DNA of 64,000 nucleotides from the NCBI RefSeq assembly GCF_914767665.1, contig NC_059504.1, positions 43,245,720-43,309,719 on the forward strand, given 5' to 3'. Made by a program: the position numbers and the translations under genes. The DNA is from Harmonia axyridis. Taxonomy: Eukaryota; Arthropoda; Insecta; Coleoptera; Coccinellidae. Each line of letters starts with the position of its first letter. The stretch's first letter is position 1. The notes beneath the pieces were generated by a model. The model was not told where the DNA came from, searched no databases, and saw nothing but the letters and a program-made list of their open reading frames with translations. This document shows, in pieces, positions 58,027-64,000 of the stretch.

Positions 58027-58968
58027 AAGGGTGTTTTTTTTTAGAGCTATAGAACTTTAAATTGCAATAAAACAACGATGGATTATTCAATTGACATGAA
58101 TTTTATTTATCCGCAAGATAGTCTTGTGGCATTACATTTTAAATATGAATTCTGGCATATGACCGCCACGGCTGGCTCGGATGTAGTCCAATCTGGACGT
58201 CCAATTTTCGATCACTTTTTCCAACATTTGTGGCTGTATATCGGCAATAACACGGCGAATGTTGTCTTTCAAATGGTCAAGGGTTTGTGGCTTATCCGCA
58301 TAGACCAATGACTTCACATAGCCCCACAGAAAGTAGTCTAGCGGTGTTAAATCACAAGATCTTGGAGGCCAATTCACAGGTCCAAAACGTGAAATTAGGC
58401 GGTCACCAAACGTGTCTTTCAATAAATCGATTGTGGCACGAGCTGTGTGACATGTTGCGCCGTCTTGTTGGAACCAAAGCTCCTGGAAATCATGGTTGTT
58501 CAATTCAGGAATGAAAAAGTTAGTAATCATGGCTCTATACCGATCACCATTGATTGTAACGTTCTGGCCATCATCGTTTTTGAAGAAGTACGGACCAATG
58601 ATTCCCCCAGCCCATAAACCGCACTAAACAGTCAGGTTTTCTGGATGTAACGGTGTTTCGACATACATTTGAGGATTAGCTTCACTCCAAATGCGGCAGT
58701 TTTGTTTGTTGACGTAGCCATTCAACCAGAAGTGCGCTTCATCGCTAAACAAAATAAAATGGACGTAGTGCGCTATACGTATTCCGCACAGAACCATTAT
58801 TTTCGAAATAAAATTGCACTATTTGCAAGCGTTGTTCAGGCGTGAGTCTATGCATGATGAATTGCCAAACCAAACTGAGAATAAATCACTTGACAGCTGT
58901 TAAATCGGTCACCATCTTGAACAGTAATGCCAACTCAAAGTTATATACCTCGAAAAAAAAACACCCGT
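58027..58968 (-). mobile_element. DD41D mariner-like family A, copy 8 (internally deleted)
   Basis: The 942-bp copy ends AAGGGTGTTTTTTTTTAGAG and CACCCGT; TA follows on the right, and the left duplication has changed to TG. 58132-58530 is open over the second and third catalytic blocks (QQDGATCHTAR, LTPLDYFLWG). A stop interrupts the WCALW region near 58625. It shares the N-terminal deletion junction near 58755. Confidence 0.9.
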
Positions 58969-59593
58969 TATAAGTCACATTTGAATTGTTTTTTTTCTTT
59001 TTTTATTAAATGAACTTCATTAATGAATAATAAGTTTCCCTTGTAGTTGGCATCGCATTCGCATTCACTCTCATTATTATTATTTATGATTTATTGATTA
59101 TTTATTTGAGAATAAACACATATTATTATCATTTTACTTCTTAGATGATGATCAATTTGGATAGAAAGAAGGATTTGAATATAGAATTCGTTGTCTAATG
59201 AGGGGATCTCAGAATCCCTCAGAGCTAAAAAAAAATGATTGGCACATTTTCGAGCTTTATTTTTGAGAGTAATTCTCTCAAAAAAATTAGGTGGAAACCG
59301 CAACCTCTTGAATTCGACTGTTCAAGCTATAAGAGAAAATTGTAAAATGGCATGAAATGAAAAGTTCTCATTACTTCTTCATTACTGCCTGTACAAATAA
59401 AAGAAAAACATTCTACAGGCACTTTTTCAGTAGAATTTGTTGGTTTTTTATTGTCATTGGTTTTGAAGTTATGATCCCAACTTGTGTTGTTTTGAATGTA
59501 GAGTCTTGAGCGAACCTAAATCGGAAAAAGTTTTGAGATTGATATTTTTAATTCGATACTTTGAAGGAATTAATAACTGCCTAAAAAGATGTA

Positions 59594-60411
59594 CAGAGTT
59601 TTCCAATAAAAGATTTCATTATGAATAACTATCTGGACTGTTGTCTTTTTTGACACTGTCATTTTTTGACATTTGACAAGTTGAAACTACGACATCTCTA
59701 AGAATGGAACAATAAACGCTCCAACAACGCATTGAGACATTGAAATTCGTCGTGAAGTATCTACTCCGTCGACAATAGCGAAACTGGTGGAAAAAATTGA
59801 GTTTTTTGGGACAAGTTAGTGATGGTGAAAATCGAAACAGTCTGCGTTACTTAAAAAAATTGAGAATATTGCTAATGTAACCCGTAGTGTTGACGAAAAC
59901 AATGTTTTGTCGATTACTCATCGATCTTGGGAGTTAGGCCGTGATTCGTGGTTTTTGATATTGATATTGACGCCTTTTTTTCAACAATACGGTGCTACGT
60001 GCCACATAAGCAACAAAACAATCGCCATTTTCCAAGAAAAGTTTTTTCTGGCCATGTTATTTCTCGAAGAGGTGATCACAAATGGCCACCGAGATATTGT
60101 GATTTAATCCCTTTGAACTTTTTCATTTGGGGTTTAGTTAAGGTCTACGAGTATGCCAATATACCACAATTGATTCTAGACCTTAAAAATGAAATTTGGT
60201 ATTATTAAGGACATAAAGCTGCAAATGTGCGATTTGATCATGAAAAATTTTATGAAAAGGGTGCTCCAACTGTAGCCGGTGGCCATTTGGCTGATATAGC
60301 TCTCTTTCATTAATGGCATTACTTACTCTTCGACAAGAAATGTACATCAATTGATTTGTTTTAAAATGTACTTTTTTTTAATATCAAAATGAAATGTCTT
60401 ATTGGAAAACC
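59594..60411 (+). mobile_element. DD41D mariner-like family B, copy with both ends
   Basis: TA precedes CAGAGTTTTCCAATAAAAGA and TA follows TCTTATTGGAAAACC, giving an inverted repeat and an 818-bp element. The N-terminal region (SVDENNVLSITHRSWELG) is followed directly by the second catalytic block, now QQYGATCHISNKT with Asp changed to Tyr. A frameshift near 60040 leads to GDHKWPPRYCDLIPLNFF, where the third Asp is Asn. The spacing is again 41 residues. It ends with GGHLADIALFH at about 60290. The central region with the first aspartate is deleted. Confidence 0.85.
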
Positions 60412-60413
60412 TA

Positions 60414-61763
60414 AACACTAAAAACTTCTTATCAATAAGTTTTTTTTCTTCATTTATGAGAACAATTTAGTTTAGTTCCGTAAATGTACCAAAAATTATG
60501 TTGGCCGTTCAAACTCAATAATATGGTATATGTATTGATGAAAATTCAATAAGTAATAGGTTTTTATACTATATTTTTTTGATCATAATGGTGGTTATAA
60601 CTGGTTGTGGATAAAAGTTGAAAGAATATAACGATACCTATTCCGGACAATACTAGTATGTTCTTCATTCATTAATAAAACTTTAGTAAACTCAAGTCAA
60701 GATAAAATAAATAAAAAATACATAAAACAAACAGTCAGATGAGTATTTGTCTTTAGGGTGGTGAAACAGATGTAATAAGAAAAATATTGATCGAGGTAAT
60801 AGAAGTGAAATATGAATGTGAGGAAAATGAGGAAGATACTGGTGCATTATTTTTCAATATTTGAAAATTTCAGTCACAAGTCATTCGAAAAAATTGGTTA
60901 TTTTCTGAGAAAAATTAATATCACATGTAATCTTTTATTGTTAATATTTTTTTTTTCAATCAAATAGGTTCAAACCTACAGTTCATGTATTTTGTGAATC
61001 ATATATCAATGCCTAAATCAAATACGAGAAACAGACCAAAAATCCGATGGATTTCAATCCACCTAACATGCAATACACTCCTATACTCAGCTCCGGTATA
61101 AACATGTATGGCTGCGTTTGGAAACTAATAAACTCTTCTATTCAAGTGCAAAGTCATGCGAAGGCATTGACTTTACTCTGGTTTCGAAAAATGCCAGTCT
61201 AGCCGTGCATTGTGCTCTTGGAGGTCAAGATGACGATGCTAACAATATGAGATTTATGTTTTAAACATGCGATTGTTTACACATTTACTTGCCTAAGGTT
61301 TATCTGCATGATAGTATTTGCGAATTTGTTCGTATTTCGCAAGGAATTTGAATTGCATAGATGACTAAAATTTGAGTGGATTAAGGTTTTTTTCATTTCA
61401 TGAAGAGAAACCATTTAGGTCGTCGATATAGACATAATTGTTTTCAGTAGATATATTGACCACTTTCATACAGAAAAAAAAATTCTATTCTGGATTATAC
61501 ATTGTGATCATAATTCATAATTAATATTCAAACATTAACCACAAATAATGCCAAGAAACTGTTTCATTTCGGAGGGTACCTCCTAAAAAACTATAAGGTG
61601 TAGGAAACCCTAATAATGATAGTTTCGAAATTATTCATTCAATATTCAATAAGATATAGAAATACTGAAATAAGAAAGTTTTCGGTAATTATTTGTAGCT
61701 AATGTTTGAATTGAAATTTTCTTATCTGTATAGAAATAGCCAAAACAAAACAAAAAGAAAACA
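60414..61763. other. No gene recognised
   Basis: Unassigned AT-rich DNA without visible repeats. Confidence 0.4.
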
Positions 61764-62632
61764 TTGGGTGTTTTTTTTTCGAGGTATATGGCTTTAAGAT
61801 GGCGACCGATTTAACAGCTGTTAGATGATTTATTCTCAGTTTAGTTTGGCAATAGACTCAGGCCTGAACAACGCTTGCAAATAGTGCAATTTTATTTCGA
61901 AAATAATGGTTCTGTGCGGAATACGTATCGCGCACTACGTCCATTTTATTTTGTTTAGCGATGAAGCGCACTTCTGGTTGAATGGCTACGTCAACAAACA
62001 AAACTGCCGCATTTGGAGTGAAGCTAATCCTCAAGTGTATGTCGAAACACCGTTACATCCAGAAAAACTGACTGTTTGGTGCGCTTTATGGGCTTGTGGA
62101 ATCACTTCTCCAAAAATGATGATGACCAGAACGTTACAGTCAATGGTGATCGGTATAGAGCCATGATCACTAACTTTTTCATTCCTAAATTGAACAACCA
62201 TGATGTCCAGGAGCTGTGGTTCCAACAAGACGGCGCAACATGTCACACAGCTCGTGCCACAATCGATTTATTGAAAGACACGTTTGGTGACCGCCTAATT
62301 TCACGTTTTGGACCTTGAATTGGCCTCCAAGATCTTGTGATTTAATACCGTCCTTGGTCTATGCGGATAAGCCACAAACCCTTGATCATTTGGAAGACAA
62401 CATTCGTCGTGTTTTTGCCGATATACGGCCACAAATGTTGCAAAATGTCATCGAAAATTGGACGTCCAGATTGGACTACATCCAAGCCAGCCGTGGCGGT
62501 CATATACCAGAAATCATATTTAAAATATAATGCCACAAGATTATCTTGCGGATAAATAAAATTCATGTCAATCGAATAATCCATCGTTGTTTTATTGCAA
62601 TTTAAAGTTCTATAGCTCTAAAAAACACCCTT
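61764..62632 (+). mobile_element. DD41D mariner-like family A, copy 9 (third aspartate deleted)
   Basis: The right end CACCCTT is followed by TA; the left flank has decayed to CATTGGGTG. The start codon region is damaged (the ATGAAT segment is lost near 61852). Frames 61906-62166, 62076-62318 and 62315-62530 hold successive transposase pieces. A deletion after SCDLIP removes the third catalytic aspartate and the YFLWGYVK segment. Confidence 0.88.
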
Positions 62633-62634
62633 TA

Positions 62635-63652
62635 CTTATATGCAATATTGTAATATTGGAATGTATCATGAAAGTCCTAGTTCCTTCATTACGTTTCCCA
62701 TAGTCAACTTCAATCAAGGTAATTTATTATGAAAAAAAATTGTCGCTTAGGGTACCTACACAATATGGTAATATCGATATTGGAAATCGAACATCAGGGA
62801 ACCCAATCGCCCTAATTCTAGTAAATTCAAATTTTATCTTTGGCCTTCGATGATTCGCAGCTTGTTAAAAACCAACCAAAATATTTTATTTGACATCGGA
62901 TCAAACACGTGAATCACGCGAGAAATGATAGAATATATCGACAATAAAAAAGTATTATCAGCTATTTCATTGCATATTCAATACTCTTATCACATTTCCT
63001 GATATCAAAACTTGCGGTATAAGTAAATCCTAGTCAGCCCGTTTGGCTACACTCTTTTGGATTTTGCGAATTATCTAATTAACCTATTTTGATACAGATT
63101 TGGTAGGAATGAATTTCTTTCAACTAGAGATTTTAATGAATTCTAGGATGGGTGCCTATTGTTTATGTCAATGTCTATTTTGATGTTCGCTGATGATTTG
63201 AAGTTCTTCTGTAGGAAGAAATTGGTGATGTTCTTCCATTTTTAGGATAAGTTTTTTTCTCATAATGTTTTTGGTAATTTCTTGTTGTATTTTGGAGTTA
63301 TATTTTTCTGTAATTGGGTAATTTAACTTGTTGGAAAATGAAGGCTTAATCTCATGAACCAGATCTTCTTGTTGTGTATACACACAAGTTTTCATTCGAG
63401 TTGTGTATTTGTTTCAAAGAAATTTCAGCTTTACCCATTTGTTTGTGGTTTTTATTTGAGAGAGAAGTTCTATATTAATATGTTAAATAATCATTCACAT
63501 GTTCATGCCCGAATTTAATAGTATTGTATCATCATAACTCCTGTTCTATATAAAATAACCTACAACAATGACGTTTTAATACATCATATTCCTTATAATA
63601 CGGACAACAATTATCTGATCTCTAATAGGCTAATAATAATCTAATAAATGGG
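62635..63652. other. No gene recognised
   Basis: Unassigned AT-rich DNA. The frame 63168-63395 (-) is not recognised. Confidence 0.4.
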
Positions 63653-63824
63653 GAAAGCGCTGACATGAAGTCACGATCATTTGAGCTTTCGTATTCATGC
63701 GCCACTTGCTCTTTTGGAGATCGCAAAACTAAAGAAGTAATTAGATGTGGTATCCATGGATGTAATTTACGCAAGAATGAACGATCGCTAAGAAGCTCCC
63801 GACTTCACGTCAGTGCTCTCCTCA
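63653..63824. repeat. Short TIR repeat
   Basis: AAGCGCTGACATGAAGTCAC (from 63655) is inverted as GACTTCACGTCAGTGCTC (to about 63820), and GATCATTTGAGC/CGATCGCTAAGAAGCTC extend the arms loosely. One arm recurs alone at 631-660 (AAGCACTGACATGAAGTCAG). There is no coding. Confidence 0.55.
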
Positions 63825-64000
63825 TTTCATTTCAGATATTTTGCTCAAAATTTCTATGGTTGTAACGTCATTATTGACAGGAAAATTTGCAAGAAGTTTG
63901 CAAATTGATATTCTTCTTAATACACGCAATTTGAACTGGGTAGGAACAGTTGTCAATGAAACATTAAATTTTTGTTTTTTGATATTTTTTTAACTTTTCA

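Noticed and set aside
63665..63865. 66-codon cysteine-containing frame (YSCATCSFGDRKTKEVIRCG) as a zinc-finger exon
   Set aside because: It lies across a short inverted repeat whose arms supply part of the sequence, and the ligand pattern does not fit a known finger.

Overview
The window looks like nuclear DNA of an insect. It is AT-rich and intron-rich, and it is crowded with Tc1/mariner, hAT and non-LTR elements of insect type. A beetle is plausible, but nothing in the sequence proves the order. No bacterial, viral, rRNA, tRNA or CRISPR feature was recognised. Nearly every recognisable coding stretch belongs to a decayed mobile element.

Only one host gene could be supported, on the + strand. 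Two exons (30301-30415 and 50126-50163) have clean splice sites and matching phase. Joined, they encode most of a C1-type zinc finger closest in spacing to the atypical C1 domain of tensin-2. The intron between them is about 19.7 kb and is filled with transposons. Sequence outside the two exons is probably more intron of the same gene or intergenic DNA; no further exon was found.

Mobile elements, left to right. A 1.55 kb foldback with TA flanks lies at 3789-5335. Nine copies of one DD41D mariner-like family (family A) lie at 7.3, 11.8, 21.6, 23.2, 24.5, 45.2, 53.2, 58.0 and 61.8 kb; eight share one internal deletion and the ninth (45.2 kb) keeps part of the deleted segment. A small inverted-repeat element with a 14-bp target duplication and a hammerhead-like core lies at 9863-10075. 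A hAT-type MITE family lies at 10.4, 40.3 and 56.6 kb, with 8-bp duplications on two copies. A second hAT-like MITE lies at 13.9 and 19.3 kb. A three-level nest lies at 17272-20448: a mariner is split by a TIR element that carries a gutted tyrosine-recombinase gene and a MITE. A foldback inside a foldback lies at 25978-27593. A hAT remnant lies at 28.26-29.10 kb. Inside the big intron are two Tc1 elements (30.8 and 48.3 kb), a cluster of three non-LTR retrotransposons (32.6-35.15 kb) whose RTE member shows a textbook 5' inversion, CpG-rich palindromes (36.7-37.1 kb), a DD34D mariner (41.1 kb) and an older Tc1 remnant (47.6-48.3 kb). A second DD41D family (family B) is scattered as dead pieces at 39.1, 44.8, 51.7, 54.5 and 59.6 kb.

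The genes do not form a pathway. The window records repeated insertion, nesting, internal deletion and trans-mobilisation around one host locus. The most notable observations are the shared deletion in family A, the small ribozyme-like element, the recombinase-carrying TIR element and the intact architecture of the twin-primed RTE copy.
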